DNA from: Clostridiales bacterium
GTDB taxonomy: Bacteria > Bacillota > Clostridia > Christensenellales > Borkfalkiaceae
Direction: 5' to 3'
Assembly: GCA_021635425.1 (NCBI GenBank)
Contig: JAJWOJ010000022.1
Span: 1 to 14,193, forward strand
Length of the DNA stretch: 14,193 nucleotides
Shown here: one piece after another, positions 1 through 7,761 of the stretch
How the letters are laid out: each line of letters opens with the position of its first letter
Position numbering within the stretch: position 1 is the first letter of the stretch
Program-made: the position numbers and the translations under genes
The notes under the pieces: model-generated
Told to the model about the DNA's origin: nothing
What the model saw: the letters and a program-made list of their open reading frames with translations, nothing else
The model's database searches: none

Positions 1-1
1 T

Positions 2-127
2 TTATATGGCAGAAATTTTTCTTTCGACCTCAAAACGTTTTCGCTTCCGTCGACAAGCCCCGCGAACGTTCGGTTCGATAAAAAAACTTGGTTTAAAGCT
101 TTCGACGAGGTGAATGAGGATGAGTGA
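2..127 (+). CDS. 3' end of an unidentified protein-coding gene (partial)
   Basis: Frame 2 is open from the window edge to a TGA at 125-127 and encodes about 41 residues ending in Trp-Phe-Lys-Ala-Phe-Asp-Glu-Val-Asn-Glu-Asp-Glu. Frame 1 closes at base 81 and frame 3 at 113. Codon choice (TCG, ACG, GAC, TTC) matches the neighbouring genes, and the stop overlaps the start of the next gene by 8 bases, as expected in a tight operon. No recognisable motif is present, so no function is offered. Its coding nature is inferred from frame, composition and overlap only. Confidence 0.5.
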   Translation, partial: LYGRNFSFDLKTFSLPSTSPANVRFDKKTWFKAFDEVNEDE

Positions 128-800
128 ATACGATATAGTTGTTGAAAAGCTCAAAAAGAAAGCCGATGCAAAATACAAGGCTTTTAACGACAGAATTGTT
201 GTTTCGGGTTATGAAACAATAGGCGTAAGAATCCCCGATATCAAAAAAATCGCGAAAGAAATCGATAAAAAGAAAATCGGCGAATACTTATCCGAATGTA
301 AGTTTGCGTATTACGAGGACGTTTTGATTTACGGTTTTCTGATTGCGGAGCTTCCTTTTGACGAGTTTTGGCAGAAAAAAGATTTTTACCTTTCAAAATG
401 CGACAGTTGGGGGCAAATCGACTGTTTTGTTCCGATGCTTAAAATTCCCAAAGACAGGCAAGAGGAGTTTTATAACCTTTGCATGAACGGAATCGAAACT
501 CAGACCGATTTCGCGTTGAGGTTCAGAATAGTCGCGCTGATGAGTTTTTTCGTCGGAACCGAACATACCGAAGAGATTTTAAAAACCGTCGAAAAACTTG
601 ACGGAAAAGGATATTACAACGATATGGCGATCGCATGGCTTATATCGGTTGCGTTTATCAAAAAAAGAGATATAACGCTTCGGTTTTTAAAAAAAGATAA
701 ACTGAGCGTTTTTACCCACAATAAAGCAATTTCGAAAATAAACGATTCGTACAGAGTGGACGAATCGGATAAAAAATATTTAAAAACATTGAGGAAATGA
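120..800 (+). CDS. DNA alkylation repair protein (AlkD-like DNA glycosylase)
   Basis: A 226-residue soluble all-helical protein of the AlkD/HEAT-repeat DNA glycosylase family. These enzymes excise positively charged N3- and N7-alkylated purines without flipping the base out. The family triad is visible: a Trp-x3-Asp pair (W97 and D101 in the segment CDSWGQID) and a downstream Trp in AIAW (W173). These match the W109, D113 and W187 positions known from Bacillus cereus AlkD. The length is typical. ATG 120 is preferred over the in-frame ATG 114 because GAGG at 107-110 lies at a normal distance only from 120. The start overlaps the preceding gene's stop, and the gene's own stop overlaps the Tex start region, so translation is probably coupled. 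The family call is strong; substrate specificity is inferred. Confidence 0.85.
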   Translation: MSEYDIVVEKLKKKADAKYKAFNDRIVVSGYETIGVRIPDIKKIAKEIDKKKIGEYLSECKFAYYEDVLIYGFLIAELPFDEFWQKKDFYLSKCDSWGQIDCFVPMLKIPKDRQEEFYNLCMNGIETQTDFALRFRIVALMSFFVGTEHTEEILKTVEKLDGKGYYNDMAIAWLISVAFIKKRDITLRFLKKDKLSVFTHNKAISKINDSYRVDESDKKYLKTLRK

Positions 801-802
801 GG

Positions 803-2971
803 ATGGACATTTTAAACCGTATTACCGAGGAGTTTAAATTAAGGGAAGACCATGTAAAAAACATAGTCGACCTGTTGGATGAGGGGAACACTATTCCGTT
901 TATAGCCCGTTACAGAAAAGAAATGACGGGGCATATCGACGATCAGGTTTTGAGAGAACTTGCGGACAGACTTACATATCTTCGCAATATCGAAAAGAGA
1001 AAAGAGGAAGTTGCGAAATCCATAACCGAACAGGGAAAGATGACGGAAGAAATACAAGCCGCATTGGATGCCGCGGAAACCATAACCGAAGTCGAAGATA
1101 TTTACAGACCGTATAAGCAGAAGAGAAAAACAAGGGCGACCGTCGCAATCGCGAAAGGTCTCGAACCGCTTGCCGATATTCTTCTTGCGCAAGACGTTAA
1201 AACGGGAACGGCAGAAGAACTTGCAAAGCCTTTCGTAAACGAAGAACTCGGCGTTAAAAACGAAAAAGAGGCTCTTGCGGGTGCGGAAGACATTATCGCC
1301 GAAAGAGTTTCCGACGACGCGGAACTTAGAAAAAAACTTCGTAGAATTTATCTCAAAAACGGTGAAATCTCCTCAAAAATCCAAAAAGCGGAGGAAGACG
1401 GCGCAAAAACTTACGAGATGTATGCCGAATATTCCGAGCCTGTATCCGAAATCAAATCTCACAGAATTCTCGCGCTTAACCGCGGCGAGGAAGAAGGATT
1501 TCTTAAGGTTAAAGTCGCAATCGACGAGGAGTTTGCCGTTCGCGTTTGCGAAATCGGTTTCGTAAAAGAAGGAAGCGTAACTACCGATTGCGTAAAACTT
1601 GCCGTTGCGGACGCTTATAAAAGGCTTATTCAGCCGTCGATTGAAAGAGAGATAAGAAATTATCTTACCGAAAACGCTCAGGAGCAGGCGATAAAGATGT
1701 TTGACGTAAACCTTCGCCCCCTTCTCATGCAACCGCCCGTAAAAGATAAAGTTACCATGGGGTTCGACCCTGCTTACAGAACGGGATGTAAAATCGCGGT
1801 TGTGGACGGAACGGGTAAAGTTCTCGACACGACGGTTGTTTATCCCACGCCCCCGCAGAGCAAAACGGCAGAGGCAAAAGCAACGTTGGAAAAGCTTATC
1901 GATAAATATTCGGTGGACGTTATTTCAATAGGAAACGGAACGGCTTCGAAGGAATCGGAAATTTTCGTTGCGGACATGCTTAAAGATTATAACGGAAAAG
2001 TCGGTTACGTAATAGTCAACGAGGCGGGAGCTTCGGTATACTCGGGTTCTCCGCTTGCGGCAAAGGAATTCCCGCAGTATGACCTTACGTTAAGGTCGGC
2101 TATATCCATAGCGAGGAGATTGCAGGATCCGCTTGCCGAACTTATAAAAATCGACCCGAAAGCGATAGGCGTCGGTCAGTATCAGCACGACATGCCCGCG
2201 GCAAGGCTCGACGAAGTTCTCGACGGGGTATTGGAAGACTGCGTAAACAGCGTCGGCGTCGATCTTAACACCGCAAGCCCTTCTTTATTGTCGAGGGTTT
2301 CGGGGCTTAATTCCGGTATTGCCGGCAACATAATCGCTTACCGCGAGGAAAACGGAAAATTCACCGCAAGAAAGCAGCTTCTCAAAGTTCCGAAGCTCGG
2401 AGCGAAGGCATACGAGCAGTGCGCGGGCTTTCTGAGAATAAGAGACGGTAAAAACATTCTCGACAACACTGCCGTTCACCCCGAATCGTATGAGGCGACC
2501 GAAAAACTCCTTGCGCTTTTCGGTTACACGGATAAAGACGTAGAGGAGAGAAAACTCGGCGCGCTTCCCGAACAGATAAAAAAATACGGCGAAGTAAAAG
2601 CCGCGGAAGAATGCGGACTCGGCGTTCCCACCATGAACGATATAGTCGTCGAACTTTTAAAACCGGGCAGAGACGTCAGAGACGGACTTCCGAAGCCCGA
2701 GCTTCGTTCGGATATAATGGATATCAACGATCTCGTTGTCGGAATGGAGCTTACGGGAACGGTAAGAAACGTAATCGATTTCGGCGCGTTTATAGATATC
2801 GGCGTTCATCAGGACGGGCTTGTTCATATTTCGGAAATATCGGATAACTACGTCAAGCATCCTTCCGACGTTCTCAAAGTCGGTCAGGTTGTAAAGGTAA
2901 GAGTTTTATCCGTCGACGTAAAGAAAAACAGAATAGGGCTAACCATGCGCAAAGAACGCAAAAATCAATAA
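803..2971 (+). CDS. tex: Tex family RNA/nucleic-acid-binding protein
   Basis: A 722-residue cytoplasmic protein of the Tex/Spt6-like family, which binds RNA and is linked to transcription fidelity and stress tolerance. Domains in order: helical N-terminal region (about 1-310, including the conserved IPFIARYRKEMTG stretch near residues 31-43); YqgF/RNase H-like domain (about 317-450, with MGFDPAYRTGCKIAVVD); tandem helix-hairpin-helix (about 486-546, with LNTAS and the LLKVPKLGAKAYEQCAGFLRI region); and a C-terminal S1 RNA-binding domain (about 643-720, with FGAFIDIGVHQDGLVHIS). Length and order match the family. ATG 803 is chosen over ATG 797 because GAGG at 791-794 is 8 bases from it, and MDILNRITEEF matches usual Tex N-termini. 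It is probably co-transcribed with the upstream glycosylase and ends just before the hairpin at 2992-3027. Confidence 0.95.
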   Translation: MDILNRITEEFKLREDHVKNIVDLLDEGNTIPFIARYRKEMTGHIDDQVLRELADRLTYLRNIEKRKEEVAKSITEQGKMTEEIQAALDAAETITEVEDIYRPYKQKRKTRATVAIAKGLEPLADILLAQDVKTGTAEELAKPFVNEELGVKNEKEALAGAEDIIAERVSDDAELRKKLRRIYLKNGEISSKIQKAEEDGAKTYEMYAEYSEPVSEIKSHRILALNRGEEEGFLKVKVAIDEEFAVRVCEIGFVKEGSVTTDCVKLAVADAYKRLIQPSIEREIRNYLTENAQEQAIKMFDVNLRPLLMQPPVKDKVTMGFDPAYRTGCKIAVVDGTGKVLDTTVVYPTPPQSKTAEAKATLEKLIDKYSVDVISIGNGTASKESEIFVADMLKDYNGKVGYVIVNEAGASVYSGSPLAAKEFPQYDLTLRSAISIARRLQDPLAELIKIDPKAIGVGQYQHDMPAARLDEVLDGVLEDCVNSVGVDLNTASPSLLSRVSGLNSGIAGNIIAYREENGKFTARKQLLKVPKLGAKAYEQCAGFLRIRDGKNILDNTAVHPESYEATEKLLALFGYTDKDVEERKLGALPEQIKKYGEVKAAEECGLGVPTMNDIVVELLKPGRDVRDGLPKPELRSDIMDINDLVVGMELTGTVRNVIDFGAFIDIGVHQDGLVHISEISDNYVKHPSDVLKVGQVVKVRVLSVDVKKNRIGLTMRKERKNQ

Positions 2972-2980
2972 TCAAACAAG

Positions 2981-3009
2981 TTGACAAAGCCGCCGATATC
3001 GTCTATAAT
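2981..3009 (+). promoter_or_regulatory. Consensus sigma-A promoter for acpP
   Basis: TTGACA at 2981-2986 and TATAAT at 3004-3009 are separated by exactly 17 bases, a perfect match to the vegetative promoter consensus. The predicted start near base 3016 leaves a leader of about 63 bases before acpP. The -10 box lies in the loop of the tex terminator hairpin. Transcripts from this promoter carry only the right arm of that hairpin, so they should escape termination. Confidence 0.85.
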
Positions 3010-3032
3010 AAGGAAGACGATATCGGCTTTTT
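2992..3032 (+). terminator. Rho-independent terminator after tex
   Basis: A perfect 12-bp inverted repeat, gccgatatcgtc (2992-3003) and gacgatatcggc (3016-3027), encloses a 12-base loop and is followed by five T residues (3028-3032). It begins 20 bases after the tex stop. The loop contains the -10 box of the acpP promoter, so the element could also be read as an operator; the T-run favours terminator function. Confidence 0.75.
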
Positions 3033-3078
3033 GTGTGTATGATCGGCTATATCGTTTTACTAAAACGGAGGGAATAAA

Positions 3079-3309
3079 ATGGGGACTTATGAAAAAGTAT
3101 GTTCGATAATTGCCGAACAACTCGGAATCAAAACCGAAGCGGTTTCTAAGGAGAGCGACGTTATAAACGATCTCGGCGCGGATTCTATCGATATCGTTCA
3201 GTTGCTTATGGCAATGGAGAACGAATTCGGCGTTACCGTAAGCGAAGACGACGCCGATAACCTTAAAACGGTCGGCGATATCGTTTCGCTTATCGACTCG
3301 AAAAATTAA
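3079..3309 (+). CDS. acpP: Acyl carrier protein
   Basis: A 76-residue acidic helical-bundle protein of the acyl carrier family. It carries growing acyl chains on a 4'-phosphopantetheine arm during type II fatty acid synthesis in the cytoplasm. The attachment serine is S36 in LGADSIDIV (Ile in place of the common Leu after the serine), followed by the typical helix II segment LLMAMENEFGV. The ATG follows a strong GGAGGG (3067-3072) with a 6-base spacer. The gene has its own promoter and terminator and appears monocistronic. This differs from the usual association with fab, plsX or rnc genes, none of which is in the window. No polyketide or peptide synthase genes are nearby, so a fatty-acid role is the simplest reading. 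Confidence 0.93.
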   Translation: MGTYEKVCSIIAEQLGIKTEAVSKESDVINDLGADSIDIVQLLMAMENEFGVTVSEDDADNLKTVGDIVSLIDSKN

Positions 3310-3323
3310 ATAATTTCAAACCG

Positions 3324-3353
3324 ATCGCCCGTGAAATTCCGCGGGCGATTTTT
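3324..3353 (+). terminator. Rho-independent terminator after acpP
   Basis: An 8-bp perfect stem, atcgcccg (3324-3331) paired with cgggcgat (3342-3349), with a 10-base loop. The right arm runs into TTTTT (3349-3353). It lies 15 bases after the acpP stop, so a short mRNA of about 340 bases is expected. Confidence 0.85.
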
Positions 3354-3467
3354 ATGTTTTGCGGTTAATGCGTTGCGTAAAATCCGAAGCAAAGCGACCG
3401 GAAACGACGTAAATTTTATTCTTGACAGAAACACTTATAATTTTTATTTTATAAACACTTAATACGC

Positions 3468-3496
3468 TTGAAAAAGTTGTTTCGTTATGCTATAAT
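3468..3496 (+). promoter_or_regulatory. Promoter for the ftsK-recA operon
   Basis: TTGAAA (3468-3473, five of six consensus bases), a 17-base spacer and TATAAT (3491-3496), with TGC directly before the -10 box (extended -10). The predicted start near 3503 gives a leader of about 39 bases. A second, weaker candidate lies upstream: TTGACA 3422-3427 with TATTTT 3445-3450, also 17 bases apart. The rest of 3354-3467 holds nothing else I can identify. Confidence 0.75.
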
Positions 3497-3529
3497 TTTA
3501 ACGTAATAAATATATAACTTAAAATAAGT

Positions 3530-3544
3530 GAGGTGAAACGATTG
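3530..3544 (+). promoter_or_regulatory. Ribosome binding site selecting a TTG start for ftsK
   Basis: GAGGTGA at 3530-3536 lies 5 bases before TTG 3542-3544. The in-frame GTG at 3533 is inside this Shine-Dalgarno sequence and so is an unlikely start. This supports TTG initiation, giving Met-Ala-Lys-Lys-Ser at the N-terminus. Confidence 0.65.
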
Positions 3545-6439
3545 GCAAAAAAAAGCGATTCTTTTTTCGGTAAAGAATTATGGGGGATGGTTTTGATGCT
3601 TGTTTCCGCCTTTTTGTTGTTTTCGCTTATAACGGGAAACAATATTTTTTATCCTGTGGGCGGCATTATCAGAGCGTTTTTGCTCGGAGTTGCGGGATAT
3701 TTTTCTTTTCCGCTTCTCGTTATGATTTTCGGATGGGGGCTGATGTCTCTTTCGGGTAAAAAAATATCCGGTAAACGCGGCGCGATAATTGCCGCAATGC
3801 TCTTTATTTGTCTTTTCGGCGCGTTTGCGATAACGCACCTTGCAAAAACTCCCGTTTCGGGCGGAGTTACGTCAAAGGAATACCTCTCGTCTGTCTATTC
3901 TGCGGGCGAAGGCGGCTTTCAGACTTCGACAATCGGCGGAGTTATATTCGGCGCGGCCGATTATTGGCTTGTGCAGTGTTTGTCCGTTGCGGGAACGTAT
4001 ATAGTGTGGATTCTCGTTTTGCTGTTGAGCGCGTTCGTCGCGCTTAAATGCGTACCGACAAAGCGCACCGAAAAAACAGGATCCGAAGACGTTAAGATAA
4101 AAGGCGCGGAAAGAGGGAAACGCAAAAAAGACGATTACGACTTCGATGAATACGAAGACGTCGAAAGGGGCAGAAACGACAGAAGAACGGTAAATGCGGC
4201 GCAGGAATCGCCGAAGAGAAGCATATCCGACGAAAAACCGATAAAACGCAACAGAACGCTCGTCGTCGGGAATTCCGATTTCGAAATGCGTACCGACGAG
4301 GAGTATGCGACGGTCGGCGGGTATGAATTCGGCTCTAAGAAACGGAATTCCTCCCGCAACGACATTTCGAAAAAGAACGACGATCTGCTGAATAGCGGAT
4401 ATTCGAAAACTTCGCTTTACAGCGATGAATACGATAAGGACTTTGAGAGCAAATTGAGATACGTGAAGTCGGGGTCGGACGTTCGTTCGTCTTCCGTTCC
4501 GTCGTATGACGGAAGCGGTTCTCAACCTTACGATAAGCGGAAAACGTCTTTCGAGGCCGTGGACGGATTGGACGAATCGGGAATAAACGGCGATATATAC
4601 ATGCCGAAAACATTTAAAGCCGCAGTGTCGCGGCATGCGGCGAAAAAGACGTCCGATTTCAGGAGCAACGATATCGAATCTGAAATGGAGGAGGTCAACA
4701 ACTTCGTAAGCGACGACGTTTTGTCCGACGCGGGAGCGATCGACCTTAACGAACCTCTTATCGACGAAACTAAAAACGATCGCAACGATTACAGCGATTA
4801 CGAGGCGGTTGCTCACAGAAAGACCGAGTCGTTAAAACCCGAACAGAGCGATAAATCGTTCGATTCGAGACAGCCGATAAAGCCTGCCGTCGAAAAAAAG
4901 AGCGGCGCGGAAAAACCTGAGAAGCCGCAAGATGACGGAGAAAGCAATCCGTTTGACGAAATGCCTTTGAATTTCAAATACAACGCTCCGCCGCTCGACC
5001 TTCTGAAATCGTATTCCTCGCAGGAAAATTACGGCGAAGTAGACTATTTCAAGCGAGATAAGGCAACGAAGATAATAAACACCCTTAAGGTTTTGGGCGG
5101 CGTGGAGGTAAGCCTTGCGAATATCGTCCACGGTCCTACCGTCACGAGATTCGATATAGCTATCCCCGATAACGTTTCGATAAAATCGATTCTTAAATAT
5201 ACCGACGATTTAAAGCTCCGTCTTGAAACCAAAAACGATATAAGAATAACGCCCATCCCGGGGTCGTCTCTTATAGGTATCGAAGTCGCAAACGATAAGC
5301 GTTCTATAGTCGGGCTTAAAGACGTAATTCAAAGCGACGCGTTCACAAAAACCAAAAAGACTTCGCTTACGTTTGCAATCGGTAAAGATATCGTCGGCAA
5401 CCCCGTGGTTGCGGATCTCACGAAAACGTTGCATATGCTTATCGCGGGCGCAAGCGGAACGGGAAAGAGCGTCGGGCTTAACTCTCTTCTTGTCAGCTGG
5501 TTTTATAAATACAGCCCCGCGGATTTAAGGCTTATAATAGTCGACCCGAAGCTCGTCGAGTTCAAGGTGTTCGAGGGAATACCTCATCTTCTTTTCGGCG
5601 ATATAATAACGGACGCGAAAACCGCCGTTGCCATGCTTAACTGGGCTGTTAAGGAAATGGAAGCGAGATATACGAAAATGGCGGAACTCGTCGTTCATAA
5701 TATCGATGAATATAACGACCTTATCGACCCGAGAAAGGACAGAAAGCTTCCGAAGATAGTAATCATTATAGACGAGTTTGCAGACCTCATGTCTACGGAC
5801 AAAAAGGCAATCGAGGAGAAAATCGGAAGGCTTGCGCAGAAAGCGAGAGCTGCGGGAATGTATCTTATTCTCGCGACGCAAAGACCTTCGGTCAATATCA
5901 TCGAAGGTTCGATCAAGACGAACTTCATTTCGAGAATGGCGTTCAAGATGTCCAACGCTATGGACTCTTCCACGATTATAGGCGAAAGCGGAGCGGAGAA
6001 ACTTCTCGGCAACGGCGACCTTTTATATCGCATGAGCTACATGAGCAATATGGAAAGAGCGCAGGGCGCGTATATCGATATGGAAGAAATAAAATCGGTC
6101 GTCGCGTATATCAAGAACAACAATAAAGCATATTTCAACGAAGCGGCTATGAAAGAAATAAACGGCGAAGCAAACCCGCAGATAGAAAGCGTTACGGGTG
6201 CGGAAGAAAAAGTTCCCGATTATTATATAGAGGCGTTAAAGATTGCCGTTGAAATGGGAAGTATTTCTATTTCGCTTATTCAAAGACGTCTTAAGTCCTG
6301 CGGGTTCCCCAAAGCCGCAAAGATTTTCGACTGGATGGTTGCCAAAGGCTACGTATTAAACAGCCAGGGCGGAAAACAAAAACAAGTAACTCTTTCGCAG
6401 GAAGAGTTTGACGAGCTTTACGGAGATTATGACGTATAA
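3542..6439 (+). CDS. ftsK: FtsK/SpoIIIE family DNA translocase
   Basis: A 965-residue membrane-anchored ATP-driven double-stranded DNA pump of the FtsK/SpoIIIE family, which clears chromosomal DNA from the closing septum or moves it into a forespore. Four hydrophobic membrane segments occupy about residues 15-170. A polar, charged, low-complexity linker follows (about 171-470). The motor then spans about 470-880, with Walker A GASGTGKS at 636-643 and Walker B IVIIIDEF with D744 and E745. A winged-helix gamma domain (about 892-965, with SLIQRRLKSCGFPKAAKIFDWM) should read polar DNA sequences. The linker is much longer than I recall for SpoIIIE. TTG 3542 is the preferred start. The gene heads the operon. 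Division versus sporulation use cannot be settled from this window. Confidence 0.95.
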   Translation: MAKKSDSFFGKELWGMVLMLVSAFLLFSLITGNNIFYPVGGIIRAFLLGVAGYFSFPLLVMIFGWGLMSLSGKKISGKRGAIIAAMLFICLFGAFAITHLAKTPVSGGVTSKEYLSSVYSAGEGGFQTSTIGGVIFGAADYWLVQCLSVAGTYIVWILVLLLSAFVALKCVPTKRTEKTGSEDVKIKGAERGKRKKDDYDFDEYEDVERGRNDRRTVNAAQESPKRSISDEKPIKRNRTLVVGNSDFEMRTDEEYATVGGYEFGSKKRNSSRNDISKKNDDLLNSGYSKTSLYSDEYDKDFESKLRYVKSGSDVRSSSVPSYDGSGSQPYDKRKTSFEAVDGLDESGINGDIYMPKTFKAAVSRHAAKKTSDFRSNDIESEMEEVNNFVSDDVLSDAGAIDLNEPLIDETKNDRNDYSDYEAVAHRKTESLKPEQSDKSFDSRQPIKPAVEKKSGAEKPEKPQDDGESNPFDEMPLNFKYNAPPLDLLKSYSSQENYGEVDYFKRDKATKIINTLKVLGGVEVSLANIVHGPTVTRFDIAIPDNVSIKSILKYTDDLKLRLETKNDIRITPIPGSSLIGIEVANDKRSIVGLKDVIQSDAFTKTKKTSLTFAIGKDIVGNPVVADLTKTLHMLIAGASGTGKSVGLNSLLVSWFYKYSPADLRLIIVDPKLVEFKVFEGIPHLLFGDIITDAKTAVAMLNWAVKEMEARYTKMAELVVHNIDEYNDLIDPRKDRKLPKIVIIIDEFADLMSTDKKAIEEKIGRLAQKARAAGMYLILATQRPSVNIIEGSIKTNFISRMAFKMSNAMDSSTIIGESGAEKLLGNGDLLYRMSYMSNMERAQGAYIDMEEIKSVVAYIKNNNKAYFNEAAMKEINGEANPQIESVTGAEEKVPDYYIEALKIAVEMGSISISLIQRRLKSCGFPKAAKIFDWMVAKGYVLNSQGGKQKQVTLSQEEFDELYGDYDV

Positions 6440-7757
6440 CACATTTAAAGAAAAAACTATCGGGGTGATTTCGCTCGGTTGCGATAAAAACAGGGTGGAC
6501 ACCGAAAAGATGCTTGCCGTTCTGGGTTCGGATAAAATAACTTCCGAACAGGAAAACGCGCAGATAATCATCATCAATTCGTGCGCTTTTCTGGAAAGTT
6601 CCCGAAAAGAGGCGATAGAAACGGTTTTCGAAGTCAACGAACTCAGAAAAACGGGTAAACTCGAAAAGATTATTCTTACGGGTTGCATGCCTCAGAAATT
6701 CGTGCAGGATATGTTCGACGAATTCAAGGAAGTGGACGTTTTTTTGGGAACAGCCGATTATGAGCTTCTTCCCGAAGCTATAGAGCTTGCATATAGCGGA
6801 GAACGAGTGAATTTCGTCGGCAAAGCCAAGGAATTCAAGCAGGAAAAAAGAGTCGTGACAACCCCTCTTCATTATGCTTACCTTAAAATCGCGGACGGTT
6901 GCGACAATCGTTGCACATACTGTCTTATCCCGTCGATAAGAGGCAAATATCGTTCGGAACCTATGGAAGAGCTTTTAGACGAAGCAAAGGCTTTAGGCGA
7001 AATATCGGAGCTTATATTGGTCGCGCAGGATATCACTCGTTACGGCGAGGATTTATACGGCGAAAACAAACTTACCGAGCTTCTTAAAAAATTGTCCGCA
7101 CTCGATAACGTCGGGTCGATAAGGCTTTTGTACGCTTATCCCGATAAACTGACGGACGATATTATTTCGGAAATCAAAAACAACCCGAAGATAATAAAGT
7201 ATCTCGATATTCCTTTGCAGCATGCCGACCCTGTCGTGTTAAAACGCATGAACAGAAAGGGTACGGGCGAAGAATATCTCGATCTTATCGGCAAATTAAG
7301 AAGAGAGATTCCCCAAATAGCAATACGTTCTACTTTTATCGCGGGTTTCCCTGGCGAAACGGAGGAGCAGTTTGAAAATCTTCTTAAATTCATCAAAACG
7401 GCAAGGCTTACAAACGCGGGTTTCTTTGCTTATTCGAGAGAAGAGGGGACGCCTGCGTATAAGCTGCCCGATCAGATAGACGAAAAGGTCAAAGAGTTGA
7501 GAGTTAAGAAGTTGTACGCCGCGCAGAAAAAAATATCGAAAGAACATAATCTTGCTTTAGTCGGTAAAACTTTGGAAGTTGTTTGCGACGGAGTCGATTA
7601 CGATAAACAATATTTTTACGGGCGCGCATATTTTTCCGCTCCCGATATAGACGGGAAAGTTTATTTTACATACGACGGAGAAATAAAGCAGGGCGAACGT
7701 TACAACGTAAAAATAACAAAAGCCGACGATTACGATTTGTACGGGGAGGTTAAATAA
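6429..7757 (+). CDS. rimO: Ribosomal protein S12 methylthiotransferase RimO
   Basis: A 442-residue radical SAM methylthiotransferase that adds a methylthio group to an aspartate of ribosomal protein S12. The N-terminal UPF0004 domain carries three cysteines for the auxiliary [4Fe-4S] cluster: C18 (SLGCDKN), C52 (NSCAF) and C86 (TGCMPQ). The radical SAM motif C-x3-C-x2-C is C158, C162 and C165. The segments YLDIPLQHADPVVLKRMNR and EEGTPAYKLPDQI favour RimO over the tRNA enzyme MiaB. A TRAM domain closes the protein (about 380-442). ATG 6429 overlaps ftsK by 11 bases and has GGAG at 6422-6425, only 3 bases away. TTG 6408 and GTG 6465 are alternative in-frame starts, but the first extends far into ftsK and the second would cut close to the conserved N-terminal strand. 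Confidence 0.95.
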   Translation: MTYNTFKEKTIGVISLGCDKNRVDTEKMLAVLGSDKITSEQENAQIIIINSCAFLESSRKEAIETVFEVNELRKTGKLEKIILTGCMPQKFVQDMFDEFKEVDVFLGTADYELLPEAIELAYSGERVNFVGKAKEFKQEKRVVTTPLHYAYLKIADGCDNRCTYCLIPSIRGKYRSEPMEELLDEAKALGEISELILVAQDITRYGEDLYGENKLTELLKKLSALDNVGSIRLLYAYPDKLTDDIISEIKNNPKIIKYLDIPLQHADPVVLKRMNRKGTGEEYLDLIGKLRREIPQIAIRSTFIAGFPGETEEQFENLLKFIKTARLTNAGFFAYSREEGTPAYKLPDQIDEKVKELRVKKLYAAQKKISKEHNLALVGKTLEVVCDGVDYDKQYFYGRAYFSAPDIDGKVYFTYDGEIKQGERYNVKITKADDYDLYGEVK

Positions 7758-7761
7758 TAAA

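Noticed and set aside
63..72. Palindrome cgaacgttcg as a possible LexA box
   Set aside because: The half-sites have no 4-base spacer and the site lies inside the upstream coding region, far from any promoter.
3422..3441. TTGACA and TATAAT close together upstream of ftsK
   Set aside because: The boxes are only 8 bases apart, too close for a sigma-A promoter. The TTGACA could work only with the weaker TATTTT at 3445-3450.
3533..3541. GTG 3533 as the ftsK start
   Set aside because: It falls inside the Shine-Dalgarno sequence GAGGTGA; TTG 3542 has correct spacing.
3872..4816. A 314-residue open frame on the minus strand opposite ftsK
   Set aside because: It lies entirely antisense to the ftsK low-complexity linker and encodes an Arg/Phe/Val-rich sequence with no motif. 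It is a by-product of codon composition, as are the other long antisense frames at 6291-6872 and 13623-14075.
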